This document shows positions 26,822-36,400 of a stretch of DNA of 64,000 bases, piece by piece. Under the pieces are notes generated by a model. That model saw only the letters and a list, made by a program, of their open reading frames with translations, searched no databases and had not been told where the DNA came from. A program made the translations under genes and the position numbers. This DNA comes from Spirosoma utsteinense. GTDB lineage: Bacteria; Bacteroidota; Bacteroidia; Cytophagales; Spirosomataceae. Position 1 is the first letter of the stretch. Every line of letters starts with the position of its first letter. The stretch covers positions 215,477-279,476 of the forward strand of contig NZ_VFIA01000003.1 of NCBI RefSeq assembly GCF_014282275.1, written 5' to 3'.

Positions 26822-28636
26822 CTACGCCAAAGCGAATTTGCTTTGATTGCGTTTGCGCTCGTTCTCGTCGAGATAGATCTTGCGAATCCGCATTGACTTC
26901 GGCGTTACTTCCAGGTATTCATCTTTCTGGATATATTCCATCGACTCTTCAAGCGAGAAGGCGATCTTCGGCGCAATTTTAACGTTGGTGTCCGAACCCG
27001 ATGCCCGCATGTTCGTCAACTGCTTGGCCGTTTGTACGTTCACAACGATATCGTTCTGACGGTTGTGCTCACCAATTACCTGACCCGTGTAAATCTCTTC
27101 ACCGGGCTCCACGAAGAATGAACCCCGATCCTGGAGTTTATCGATCGAATAGGCAGTAGCTGAACCACTGGTCATCGAGATAAGCGAACCGTTGATCCGC
27201 TCAGGAATCTGGCCTTTATATGGCTGGTATTCTTTGAACCGGTGCGACATAACGGCTTCACCGAACGTAGACGTCAGTACGTTTGAACGCAACCCGATCA
27301 ACCCGCGCGATGGAATTTCAAACTCAAGGTGCTGAAGGTCTCCCTTTGGCTCCATGATCAGCAATTCACCTTTGCGCTGCGTAGCCAGCTCAATTACTTT
27401 ACCAGCTGTTTCTTCCGGTACGTCGACCACGAGCGTTTCTATTGGCTCCAGTCTATGACCGTTTTCGTCTTCTTTAAACAACACCTGAGGCTGACCAACC
27501 TGTAGTTCGTAGCCTTCGCGACGCATGGTTTCGATCAAAACCGACAAGTGAAGGATACCCCGGCCGTAAACCAGGAAGCGGTCTTCGCTGTCGGTATTTT
27601 CAACGCGCAGGGCCAGGTTTTTCTCGATCTCCTTGTAAAGACGGTCACGCAGGTGACGCGACGTTACAAACTTGCCTTCCTTACCAAAGAATGGCGAGTT
27701 GTTGATCGTGAAGAGCATGTTCATCGTTGGCTCGTCGACTGAGATCCGCTCCAGTGCTTCGGGGAATTCAGCGTCGGTGAGTGTATCACCAATCTCAAAC
27801 TCTTCAAGTCCTGTTACAGCACAGATATCACCGCAGGGAACTTCCGTGGCTTTCAGTTTGCCAAGACCTTCGAACGTTTGCAGTTCTTTGATCTTTACTT
27901 TTTTGATCGAACCATCCGATTTTACAAGGGCCATGTTGGCACCTTCTTTCAACGTACCCCGGTGTACCCGACCAATAGCGATCCGGCCGACGAAGGCCGA
28001 ATAGTCGAGTGACGTGATCTGCATCTGAGGCAGCCCTTCATTCATAGCCGCTGGCTGAATATGCTCAACGATCGTATCGAGAAGGTAAGTAATGTTATCG
28101 GTCGGATTTTTCCAGTCCGGTCCCATCCAGCCCTGCTTCGAAGAACCGTAGACAGTTGGAAAATCGAGCTGATCTTCGGTAGCACCCAGGTTGAACATCA
28201 GGTCGAATACCTGCTCGTGTACCTCGTCGGGCCGGCAGTTTTCTTTGTCGACCTTGTTCACGATCACGATTGGCTTCAGACCAAGCTGAAGGGCTTTCCC
28301 CAACACGAAACGTGTTTGCGGCATAGCCCCTTCAAAGGCATCGACCAATAGACAAACGCCATCGGCCATTTTCAAAACACGCTCTACTTCACCGCCAAAG
28401 TCACTGTGACCCGGTGTATCGATGATGTTGATTTTAATGTCTTTGTACCGCACCGATACGTTCTTCGAAGTAATGGTAATACCCCGTTCCCGTTCCAGGT
28501 CGTTGTTGTCCAAAATCAGGTCGCCGAATTCCTGATTGTCCCGAAAGAGTTTGGACGCGTGAATAATCTTATCAACCAGGGTCGTTTTGCCGTGGTCAAC
28601 GTGGGCAATAATGGCTATATTTCTGATGGATTGCAT
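26822..28636 (-). CDS. typA: Translational GTPase TypA/BipA
   Basis: A ribosome-associated GTPase of 604 residues, important in growth at low temperature and in 50S assembly. The G-domain motifs are [14 protein letters not shown] (P loop), RGITITSKN (switch I), DTPGHSDF (G3) and VNKVDKENC (G4). Domain II and the EF-G-like domains III and V follow, and the C-terminal BipA-specific region is complete ([19 protein letters not shown]). Length and order match the family. A Bacteroidota-type -7 element lies about 90 bp upstream. Confidence 0.97.
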   Translation of the reverse strand: MQSIRNIAIIAHVDHGKTTLVDKIIHASKLFRDNQEFGDLILDNNDLERERGITITSKNVSVRYKDIKINIIDTPGHSDFGGEVERVLKMADGVCLLVDAFEGAMPQTRFVLGKALQLGLKPIVIVNKVDKENCRPDEVHEQVFDLMFNLGATEDQLDFPTVYGSSKQGWMGPDWKNPTDNITYLLDTIVEHIQPAAMNEGLPQMQITSLDYSAFVGRIAIGRVHRGTLKEGANMALVKSDGSIKKVKIKELQTFEGLGKLKATEVPCGDICAVTGLEEFEIGDTLTDAEFPEALERISVDEPTMNMLFTINNSPFFGKEGKFVTSRHLRDRLYKEIEKNLALRVENTDSEDRFLVYGRGILHLSVLIETMRREGYELQVGQPQVLFKEDENGHRLEPIETLVVDVPEETAGKVIELATQRKGELLIMEPKGDLQHLEFEIPSRGLIGLRSNVLTSTFGEAVMSHRFKEYQPYKGQIPERINGSLISMTSGSATAYSIDKLQDRGSFFVEPGEEIYTGQVIGEHNRQNDIVVNVQTAKQLTNMRASGSDTNVKIAPKIAFSLEESMEYIQKDEYLEVTPKSMRIRKIYLDENERKRNQSKFALA

Positions 28637-28724
28637 ACGAATTGAATCGGTAATAACCTCTGGTTGTTAAGTGATTGATTCAGATTGTAACAGCCAGAGT
28701 CTGTTACGGCCGTGTTTCAGCCCG

Positions 28725-28732
28725 CAAAGGTA
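28725..28732 (-). promoter_or_regulatory. Predicted -7 element (TACCTTTG) upstream of typA
   Basis: The minus strand reads TACCTTTG, a perfect TAnnTTTG match and identical to the second rRNA promoter at 63754. The start site would be near 28719, giving a leader of about 80 nt that contains a 7-bp hairpin (28687-28693 with 28701-28707). No good TTG element was found 20 nt upstream. Confidence 0.55.
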
Positions 28733-28833
28733 CGAAATTTTACGTTGAAACACAGAATTTTACAAGTAATAATCACAAAAAAGGCCCCCGTAAGGACCTG
28801 ATTCTGATATAAATACAATTTGTTAACAATAGC

Positions 28834-29040
28834 TTAATGGTTCGGGCAACCACAAGGGTTTTTCTTGCGAAAAAGACCGGTATTGAACAGACCGCCACGC
28901 CTGGCCTTATACCCTTTGCGCTTACGGCCAATAGCCGTCGTTTCGCTGGTTTCTATTTTGGCAGCAGCCATCGTCTCCAGCGGTAACTCAACAACGAAGA
29001 GCGATGCGGCAATCATCAAAATTACTTTTGTCTTTTTCAT
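28834..29040 (-). CDS. Small exported basic protein ending in CGCPNH
   Basis: A 68-residue protein starting at ATG 29040 (MKKTKVILMIAASLFVVEL). The longer frame to 29088 adds 16 residues that would disturb the signal peptide. After the signal region the mature part is strongly basic (GRKRKGYKARRGG) and glycine-rich, and ends RKKNPCGCPNH. The two closely spaced cysteines and His could bind a metal or form a disulfide. Similar short basic proteins with a terminal CGCP or CDCP motif occur in other Bacteroidota, as far as I recall, without a known role. It is divergent from the gamma-glutamylcyclotransferase gene. Confidence 0.6.
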   Translation of the reverse strand: MKKTKVILMIAASLFVVELPLETMAAAKIETSETTAIGRKRKGYKARRGGLFNTGLFRKKNPCGCPNH

Positions 29041-29116
29041 AACGTCAACCCGTTTTATCAGTAACGATAAATTGACGGAGTTAGTCACAGAAATGACAAG
29101 GATTTTTTCTACCGGG

Positions 29117-29533
29117 ATGGACCAAGGCCCTGATTACCTGCTTGTATATGGCACCCTCCGCGCTTCTTTCACGAACGAGGCTGCCCGGTTCCTGCATCAG
29201 CGCAGTCGCTACATAGGCGAAGTAAGCTTCCCGGGTTCATTATTCAATCTGGGCACATACCCCGGCGCTATTTACCAGCCAGACAGCCCCAATCGTGTAG
29301 TAGGAACGGTTTACGCCATCGGCCATCATAAGTCGGTGGTCCTGGCCTTTCTGGACGAATATGAGGGCATAGGGCCTGGGTATGCGTTGCCTCATGAATA
29401 CATTCGGGTGATTGTCCCGGTAGATTTCCAGTCTACACGAATCGATTGCTGGGTGTACCTCTACAATCATTCGACAGAAGACAAACGGGTGATTATCGGC
29501 GGGGACTACACGGCCTACACCACGATCCGTTGA
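29117..29533 (+). CDS. Gamma-glutamylcyclotransferase family protein
   Basis: A 138-residue GGCT/AIG2-like protein. The fold begins with LLVYGTLR, the glycine-containing loop that binds the gamma-glutamyl group. LDEYEGI carries the catalytic glutamate. VEG-like loops follow in VVGTVYAIG and CWVYLYN. Family members release 5-oxoproline from gamma-glutamyl peptides or amines. The start at 29117 is chosen because it is the last Met before the fold; ATG at 29093 is an alternative. The 28865 extension is antisense to the small exported protein and not credible. No operon partner. Confidence 0.88.
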   Translation: MDQGPDYLLVYGTLRASFTNEAARFLHQRSRYIGEVSFPGSLFNLGTYPGAIYQPDSPNRVVGTVYAIGHHKSVVLAFLDEYEGIGPGYALPHEYIRVIVPVDFQSTRIDCWVYLYNHSTEDKRVIIGGDYTAYTTIR

Positions 29534-29562
29534 GCCGGCGATCCCGAACTAACCCGTTCTAG

Positions 29563-29603
29563 CATTAGATGGGTCAACGCGGCTGGCGTTGACCCATCTA
29601 ATG
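29563..29603. terminator. Bidirectional terminator, 18-bp stem
   Basis: Perfect 18-bp arms at 29563-29580 and 29586-29603 with a 5-nt loop (GGCTG), between the convergent cyclotransferase and Gly/Tyr/Arg-rich genes. The flanking T runs are weak, but the stem is very stable. Confidence 0.8.
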
Positions 29604-29629
29604 GTTTAATCTATCCGTTCGCTACGCGC

Positions 29630-29965
29630 TTACCTGGGTCCACGCGACCGGCCATTTCCAGGGCCATTGCTGCGGTAACCTCCGTTGTCATAACGACCGG
29701 AACGGGCATTAGGCGTGTAAGAAGGGTTACTTCTGTAACGGGCACGAGGAGCCACGTAGGTTCTGCGCTGCACGATAACGGGCGGACGGCGATAGGCCGG
29801 CCGGTAGCCGTAGTTATAATAAGGGCGAGCCCCGTAATAACCCGGTCCGTAACCGTATCCATAGCTGGGAGCCGTACCAACTCCAACGTAGGATGGACCA
29901 CAACTTGTGAGCAACACGACCAGCAAACCAGCCGTCAGAAGGGGCATTAGTTTTATCGTTTTCAT
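29630..29965 (-). CDS. Gly/Tyr/Arg-rich lipoprotein
   Basis: A 111-residue lipoprotein with signal peptide and lipobox LLTSC (MKTIKLMPLLTAGLLVVLLTSC). The mature part is low complexity: first Gly/Tyr rich (YGYGYGPGYYGARPYYNYG), then Arg/Pro/Ser/Asn rich (GPGNGRSRGPR). Start at ATG 29965; a TTG two codons upstream is less likely. Such Y/G-rich lipoproteins are frequent in Cytophagales and may be surface or matrix components. Function unknown. Confidence 0.7.
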   Translation of the reverse strand: MKTIKLMPLLTAGLLVVLLTSCGPSYVGVGTAPSYGYGYGPGYYGARPYYNYGYRPAYRRPPVIVQRRTYVAPRARYRSNPSYTPNARSGRYDNGGYRSNGPGNGRSRGPR

Positions 29966-30043
29966 CGTCAAGTTCGTTTAATTATCAACCGTTTAGTAAT
30001 TAGACTAACCGGCTGAATAAAGGTTTAAGCCTGTCCTAAATAA

Positions 30044-30077
30044 CATCGCCCACGGCTGTTTAGTGCCGTGGGCGATG
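30044..30077 (-). terminator. Terminator after the dienelactone hydrolase gene
   Basis: Perfect 13-bp arms CATCGCCCACGGC (30044-30056) and its complement (30065-30077), 8-nt loop, 55 bases past the stop codon on the minus strand. Confidence 0.7.
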
Positions 30078-30131
30078 CCTGACCTTTGATCGAAGCTGCC
30101 CGTATCCCGATGGGTACCGACAGACAGGAAA

Positions 30132-30989
30132 TTAAGCGTTCAGTTTATCTTTCAGGTAGCTGAGTGACCGTTTGTAGGCGTCGGCTGCGGCTTCCTTGTT
30201 ATAAACCGGGTTGCTCGGGTTAGCAAAACCATGACCGGCATCATACATTTTCACCGTTACTTTCTCACCCGCTTTCTGCATGTTCTCTTCAAACGTTTTC
30301 ACCGACTCAGGCGAGATGCCTTTGTCCTGCGATCCGAAGAAGCCCAGCACGTCGGTCTCCAGCGATTTCAGTTTCTCTACATCCTGCTCAGGACGGCCAT
30401 AGTACATTACACAACCTTTGGCTTTTTTGCCTTCCAGCATGGCCGACTTCAGCGACAGCATGCCGCCAAAGCACCAGCCTACGCTGGCAAACTCGGCTTT
30501 AGGACCGGCATAAGCAATAGCCCCTTTCATGATCTCTTCAAGCCGCTTTTGATCGGCGCCCTGCATGAGTTTACCCGCTTCGGCAGGTTCGGTAGCCACT
30601 TTACCGTCATACATGTCCACAGCCAGCACGTTCACGTCTTTCAGGTCATTATAATAGGTTTCCGCTTCTTTCTTGATATTGTCGTTCAGGCCCCACCATT
30701 CCTGATAGACCAGTAGCCATTTATCCGATGGTTTTTTCGATTTTAGCAAAAACCCGCTTGCCGATTTCCCATCGGCCGTTGGAAACTTGACCATATCGCC
30801 AGCACCCTTGTAGGTAAACGGCAACGGAGCCAGGTGCAGTTGCTGAAAGGCTGGATCAGCGGCCATTGCCGACATGTCGTTGCCAACGGCATTGTGGCAG
30901 ACAGGAATGCTGGTGTCTACCGGTTTTGGCGAAAGCCACGAGGACAGCGACATAAAGAAGGAAAGACCGGTAATAAAAATGATTTTCAT
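30132..30989 (-). CDS. Dienelactone hydrolase family protein, exported
   Basis: A 285-residue alpha/beta hydrolase with an N-terminal signal peptide (MKIIFITGLSFFMSLSSWLS). The nucleophile is a cysteine in VGWCFGGMLS, as in dienelactone hydrolases. The acid lies in FGSQDKGIS and the histidine in YDAGHGFANP, so the Cys-Asp-His triad is complete. The family hydrolyses lactone or ester bonds; the natural substrate here is not known. It is a single gene with its own terminator at 30044-30077. Confidence 0.92.
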   Translation of the reverse strand: MKIIFITGLSFFMSLSSWLSPKPVDTSIPVCHNAVGNDMSAMAADPAFQQLHLAPLPFTYKGAGDMVKFPTADGKSASGFLLKSKKPSDKWLLVYQEWWGLNDNIKKEAETYYNDLKDVNVLAVDMYDGKVATEPAEAGKLMQGADQKRLEEIMKGAIAYAGPKAEFASVGWCFGGMLSLKSAMLEGKKAKGCVMYYGRPEQDVEKLKSLETDVLGFFGSQDKGISPESVKTFEENMQKAGEKVTVKMYDAGHGFANPSNPVYNKEAAADAYKRSLSYLKDKLNA

Positions 30990-31124
30990 GTGTGTTTGGT
31001 AGTTGTCTTGATTAGCATAAATGTAAGCGCAATAACATATACGATTTGTAAACGCCGTGTTTGTGAAACAGATCAGTAGTCCGTTCTGTCGTAACTTCTT
31101 GTTCGCCTTCGTGTTTTAAAAATA

Positions 31125-32405
31125 CTACGCTTTCACTAGTTCGAAGAGCGTGATCTCCGGCAGTATGCCTACACGACCCGGATACCCAATGTATCCGTAG
31201 CCCCGGTTGACGTATAAACGCTGGCTTCCATTCTCATACAGGCCTGCCCATTGCTTGTAAAAATACTGCGCCGGACTCCACTGTAACCCGCCAATATCAA
31301 CGCCAAATTGCGCCCCGTGGGTGTGGCCGCTGAATTGAACGTCGATGTCCGGGAATTTAGGCCGAACTTCGGCATCCCAGTGCGTGGGATCATGGGAAAG
31401 GAGCAATTTAACGGGGTATTCTTCGGTGCCTCGGTAGGCTTTGGCAAGGTTACCCGCCCGTAGCGCTGCCGGCCCGAAGCCAAGATTCTGGACGCCGATC
31501 AGCGCAATTTTGTCGCCGTTCTGTTCCAGTATCTTATTCTCATCCATCATGATGTTCCAGCCCATCTGTTTGTGAGCCGCAACCACATTGAGCACGTTCT
31601 GGCGTTCGGCCTGGGCGCTTGGCCACTGTACGTACTTCCCATAATCGTGGTTGCCGAGCGTCGAGTATACGCCCAGTGGCGCTTTCACCTTATCGAATAT
31701 ATCGATATAGGAATTGACTTCTTCGGCATGGCTATTAACCAGATCGCCAGTAAAAAACACGACATCCGGCTTTTGTTTCATCAGTAGTTCAACACCCCCA
31801 CGAACGGCGGTTTTGTTGAAAAAGCTGCCGGAGTGAATGTCGGATATCTGCGCGATAGTCATTCCGTTGAAACCGGAGGGCAGATTTTTCAAAGGCAGCC
31901 GAATACGCCGAACGCGGTAATCATGTGCCCCTGAAATGATACCCCAGGAAAAACCAACCAAAGGAACGGCACTGGCAACCAGAGCCGCTTTCATCAAAAA
32001 CTCAGATCGCGGAATGAGGTCCGAAGCAGGCATAACAGGCGTCGTATTGTCTACGACAGCCTCACGCAGCTCGGGTTTATAGAACAGCGATACGATCCAT
32101 CGAAAAAACCGGCCAATGTCATCGATCAGAATAATGAGTACCGCAAAGAATTTGGAGAAATAGGGGATAACGATGCCCGCCAGCATGAACGTCCGCGTTT
32201 GGCGGCTTATGGAATCGGGGGGCAACAACTGCATCACAATGTAGAGTAGCAGCGCCAGCACCGTAAAGCTCCAGTAAACAATGGCAATAATACGCTGGGT
32301 ACTTTCGCTGGCCGACCGGCTGAGGGTCTTTATAGCCTGAAAAACATACGCGTCGATCAATAGTAAAAGCGCCGGTATGATGAATAAAAACGCAGTGCGG
32401 TTCAT
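31125..32405 (-). CDS. Membrane-anchored metallophosphoesterase
   Basis: A 426-residue protein with about four N-terminal membrane helices (residues 3-22, 36-60, 68-90, 140-160), then a calcineurin-like phosphoesterase domain. All metal motifs are visible: ISDIHSGSF, FTGDLVNSH, LGNHDYGKY, LLSHDPTHWD and SGHTHGAQFG. The start at 32405 (MNRTAFLFIIPALLLLID) is chosen because the longer frame lies outside the hydrophobic start. The domain resembles the YaeI/YkuE group of membrane phosphodiesterases. It is divergent from the CBM9-like gene. Substrate unknown. Confidence 0.92.
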   Translation of the reverse strand: MNRTAFLFIIPALLLLIDAYVFQAIKTLSRSASESTQRIIAIVYWSFTVLALLLYIVMQLLPPDSISRQTRTFMLAGIVIPYFSKFFAVLIILIDDIGRFFRWIVSLFYKPELREAVVDNTTPVMPASDLIPRSEFLMKAALVASAVPLVGFSWGIISGAHDYRVRRIRLPLKNLPSGFNGMTIAQISDIHSGSFFNKTAVRGGVELLMKQKPDVVFFTGDLVNSHAEEVNSYIDIFDKVKAPLGVYSTLGNHDYGKYVQWPSAQAERQNVLNVVAAHKQMGWNIMMDENKILEQNGDKIALIGVQNLGFGPAALRAGNLAKAYRGTEEYPVKLLLSHDPTHWDAEVRPKFPDIDVQFSGHTHGAQFGVDIGGLQWSPAQYFYKQWAGLYENGSQRLYVNRGYGYIGYPGRVGILPEITLFELVKA

Positions 32406-32423
32406 AAAAAACAGATGCAGATT

Positions 32424-32431
32424 TAGATTTG
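32424..32431 (+). promoter_or_regulatory. Predicted -7 element (TAGATTTG) for the CBM9-like gene
   Basis: Perfect TAnnTTTG match in the divergent region. The transcript would start near 32437, about 78 nt before the ATG at 32515. No convincing upstream TTG element. Confidence 0.45.
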
Positions 32432-32514
32432 TAACACGGGCAAAAATGGCAGGTCTAACAGGAGCTGTTGCTAAGGATACTAACACACGACGCACAAAGT
32501 TTAATTTACGCAAC

Positions 32515-33357
32515 ATGCCAGACCGGTATAGCGACCAGAATCACCAAAAAATGGCAGTTAGTATGCAACCGTATCACGCTCAAAAAATTACGAGTACCAT
32601 CAGTGTCGACGGCGACCTGACCAAAGAGGTATGGCAACAGGCTACTTGGAGCCATCGGTTTGTGGACATGGTAACAGGCGCACCGGGCCTTTACGGCACC
32701 GAGGCCGCCATTTTATGGAGCGACACCCACCTTTACGTCGCCTTCCGGGCCGAAGAGCCTTACGTAGAAGCGGCCCTAACCGAACGAGATTCCATTATTT
32801 TTCTGGAAAATGACCTGGAGCTGTTCATCGATGGGGGCGACTGTTACTACGAACTGGAAGTGAATGCCCTGAACACAGTGTATGAAGTATTTTTCATCTG
32901 GAAAGATGCGTACCAGAAAGGCAGCCGGTTCGATGCACCACCGTTCGATGTATACCACCCGCAGGCGTTGACCTTCGGGGGAAATGACGACCGAAGCAGT
33001 TCCTCTTTCTGGTATGGTACGCACCCACGCGGCCTTCGCTGGGCATTTCTAAACTATGATATGCCGGGTTTGGAAACAGCCGTTCATATCGATGGTACAC
33101 TGAATGACCACACGGATGTCGACCGGGGCTGGAACCTTGAAATTGCCATTCCCTGGACCAGCCTGAGCTGGTTAGCCAACGGCCGTCAACTTCCACCGCA
33201 ACCCGGCGACCAGTGGCGGATGTTCCTGGGACGGTTTCAGAAGTTGACTATGTCCGGCATGGAGATTGAGCCGCACCCCGCCATGGTCATGACACCCCAC
33301 GGCGTTTACGATACCCATCGACCAGATAAATGGAGCGAGGTGAAATTTATTGAGTGA
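32515..33357 (+). CDS. Carbohydrate-binding family 9-like domain protein
   Basis: A roughly 280-residue protein made of one CBM9-like beta-sandwich (ISVDGDLTKEVWQQATWS; AILWSDTHLYVAFRAEEPYV; ENDLELFIDGGDCYYELEVN; RGWNLEIAIPWTSL). This domain often binds sugar ends in secreted enzymes, yet no signal peptide is seen here. Possible starts are 32515, 32551 and 32563; the first is used, while the frame to 32377 is antisense to the phosphoesterase gene. The stop codon lies inside the 8-bp tandem repeat described next. Function beyond ligand binding is unknown. Confidence 0.82.
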   Translation: MPDRYSDQNHQKMAVSMQPYHAQKITSTISVDGDLTKEVWQQATWSHRFVDMVTGAPGLYGTEAAILWSDTHLYVAFRAEEPYVEAALTERDSIIFLENDLELFIDGGDCYYELEVNALNTVYEVFFIWKDAYQKGSRFDAPPFDVYHPQALTFGGNDDRSSSSFWYGTHPRGLRWAFLNYDMPGLETAVHIDGTLNDHTDVDRGWNLEIAIPWTSLSWLANGRQLPPQPGDQWRMFLGRFQKLTMSGMEIEPHPAMVMTPHGVYDTHRPDKWSEVKFIE

Positions 33358-33430
33358 ATGAGCGAATGAGTGATTGAGTGAATAGCTGACGCAAAACCTA
33401 TTCACTCATTCACTCATTCAAAACTCAATC
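33352..33430. repeat. 8-bp tandem repeats forming a terminator hairpin
   Basis: Four tandem 8-mers (GAGTGAAT, GAGCGAAT, GAGTGATT, GAGTGAAT) at 33352-33383 are followed, after about 16 nt, by the complementary series (ATTCACTC twice, then a looser copy) to 33430. The whole folds into a long stem between the convergent CBM9-like and RND genes. The stop codon of the CBM9-like gene is part of the first repeat. Confidence 0.8.
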
Positions 33431-33447
33431 ATTGAAAACAGTGCCCC

Positions 33448-36400
33448 TTATACCAATTCCTCTTCTGGCTGTTTCTCCCGGCGCATCTCAAGCGCCGGAT
33501 CTTTCTTGCCAAACCACTTCATCCGAACCCGCTCGTTGATCCAGTACAAACAAGGCACGATTACCAGTGTCAGTACGGTAGAGAAGGTCAGACCGTAGAT
33601 GATGGTCCAGGCCAGAATATTCCAGAATACCGACGAATCGCCACCGACGACCACGTGTGGGTCAAAGTCGCGGAACAAACCAACGAAATCGACCGTCAGG
33701 CCAAACGCCAGCGGGATCAGACCAAGCACCGCAGCCGATGCGGTCAGTAATACCGGTGTCAGTCGGATACCGCCCCCTTCAATGATGGCTTCGCGAAGAG
33801 GAACACCCCGACCCCGCAACTCTTCAATAAATTCAATGAGCAGGATACCGTTCTTCACCACAATCCCCGCCAGAGCGATGATCCCCACGCCCGACATAAT
33901 GACCGAGAATGATTTACCAGTAATGACGAAGCCCAGGAACACCCCGATCAGCGACAGCAGGATGGTAACGAAGATGATCAGCGGCTTCACAACCGAGTTG
34001 AACTGGGTAGCCAGAATCAGGTAGATCAGCAGAATAGCAATGCCAAAAGCGGAGATCAGGAATGTCATCGACTCCTGCTGGTCTTCCTGCTCACCACCCA
34101 TTTTGATGGTATAGCCATTCGGTACCTCTATATCATTTACTACTTGCTGAATCTGGGCTACGATCTGGTTGGCATTGAAACCCGGAACTACGTCGGAATT
34201 CAAGGTAACAAGGCGTTCCTGATTTTTGCGGTTGATCTGACTGAATGTCGTCGAGTAGCTGATATTGGCCACCGACGTAATGGGCACCTGCCGAAGCTGG
34301 CCACCCGTTGACATATCACGATATACCACGTTGAGGCTCAACAGGCGGTCGATCTGGCTGCGATCGTCTGGTTTCAGACGGACCATGATCGGATATTCGT
34401 CCTTCGCATCCCGGAATCGTGACACCTCCGTACCAAACAAAGCGGTCCGGATAGCCAGCGCCACCTGTCCTGATGAGATGCCTTCACGCTCGGCCTTATC
34501 CCGGTCGATGTTGATAACAATCTCGGGTTTGTTCGTGATCAGGTCCGACTTCAACTGGTCGATTCCCTGAATACCGGCCTGGCTGATACGCTGCCGAAGT
34601 TGCTTCTCGATATTCTGGAGCTGACCAAAATCTTCACCGGCAATTTCGATGGCGATCGGCTTACCCGTTGGTGGGCCGTTGCTTTCACGTTCTACAGAGA
34701 TCTCACTGCCCGGAAGACCGTTCATGGCCACGCGAACTTTAGACAACAGCGAATCGGTAGAAATTCCTTTGCGTTCCTCATTACCCTTGAATGCTACCGT
34801 AACCTTCGATTTTTGGGGCGTTGCCGACCGGTCCGGGTTAGTTGGATCGCCGGCGTTCTTACCAACGTTAGAGATTACCGAGTTGACAATGTCTGTCGCG
34901 TCATTCTCCTGTAGCACCTTGAATACGCGTTTCTCGATGACCTTCGTTACCGAGTCCGTTACGCGGGCGTCGGTGCCAACCGGCATTACGTTATAGACAT
35001 AGATGTAATCCGGCTCTCCGCTGGGGAAGAATAACACCTTAGGTTTTGCAATACCAACGATCACGAACGTCACGATCAGCAGGGCAAACGCAGCCACTAC
35101 GGCAAATACCGGCCGATACCCGGTCAGTATCCACGAAATCAGCCGACGGTAGCCACTTTTCAAGCCTGGCAACAACCGAACCTGAAAGGGAACGATCAGT
35201 TTTGGCGTCAGCACGTAGTGATTGAAGACATACAGGATCAGAAACAATACGAACAGGTTTCCAATACCCCGGTCGATCACATACCCGATACCCGACAGAA
35301 CGGCCAGAATGATAACAGCCCGTTTGATTTCGTCGAATCCAGGCTTTGCATCCTTGCTGTGATCGTCTTCGTGCCGCTTCATAAACGTTACGGCAAAAAC
35401 AGGGTTAATGACGTAGGCCACAAAGAGCGACGCAAACAGGGTCAGAATGAGCGTCAGGGGCAGAAACTTCATAAACTCGCCCACAATACCCGGCCAGAAC
35501 AGCAGCGGAAAGAAAGGCGCAATAGTTGTTAATGTACCCGAAAATACCGGCGCAAATACTTCCCCGGCAGCCGCTTTCACCGACTGTTTGATATCCCAGT
35601 CTTTGTTTTCATTGAAGAGCCGGTGGGAGTTCTCGATCACCACAATGGCATCATCGACTACCAGCCCTAACCCCAGCAGGAAGGCAAACAGAACGATGGT
35701 GTTCAGCGTGAACGCTGTACCCACGGCTGGCCCCAGGATGGGCATCATCACAAAAGCGACCAGCGCCGACAGTGGTACCGATAGCCCCACAAAAATGGCA
35801 TCACGAACACCCATGAAAAACATCAGCACCAGTACCACAAAGATGAAACCCAGCACAACTGTATTGATCAGGTCATTGACGTTCTCGCGGGTCCGCTCCG
35901 ACTGGTCGGCGGTCACTTTAATATCCAGTCCCTGCGGGAATCGGCTTTCCTTGTACTCGTCAATCGTCTTTTCAATGTTGTCGGCCGCCGAGATCAGGTT
36001 CGAGCCAGCGCGTTTGATCACGTTGAGCGTTACAACCGACTTGTTGTCCAGCCGGGCAAAGTCCTGCTGCTCTTCAAAGCTGTCCTGCACCTCAGCCACA
36101 TCACCGAGCCGAACCGTTGCGCCCGTTGCGGTACGGATCTGCAGGTTTTGAATCTGCACGACGTCCGTAAATTCTCCTTTTACGCGCACCGTCCGCCGAA
36201 CACCGTCGACGTTCAGGTCACCACCCGACACGTTTACGTTTTCACCCTGAACAGCCTGCTGAATATCAGTGAAGGCCAGACCGGCCGACTGCATCTTCGC
36301 CAGGTCGACGTTGATCTGAATTTCGCGTTCCAGCGCCCCAACGATATCGACACGCCGGATTTCGGGCATGCTCTCGATAGCATCCTGCAAATCTTCGGCA

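Noticed and set aside
28865..29116. N-terminal extension of the gamma-glutamylcyclotransferase
   Set aside because: It is antisense to the small exported protein and not part of the fold.
33352..33430. CRISPR-like array from tandem repeats
   Set aside because: Units are 8 bp without spacers and form a hairpin; no cas genes in the window.
35447..36151. 234-codon plus-strand reading frame opposite the RND pump gene
   Set aside because: Low-complexity Ser/Thr/Arg composition, antisense to a conserved gene; a shadow frame.
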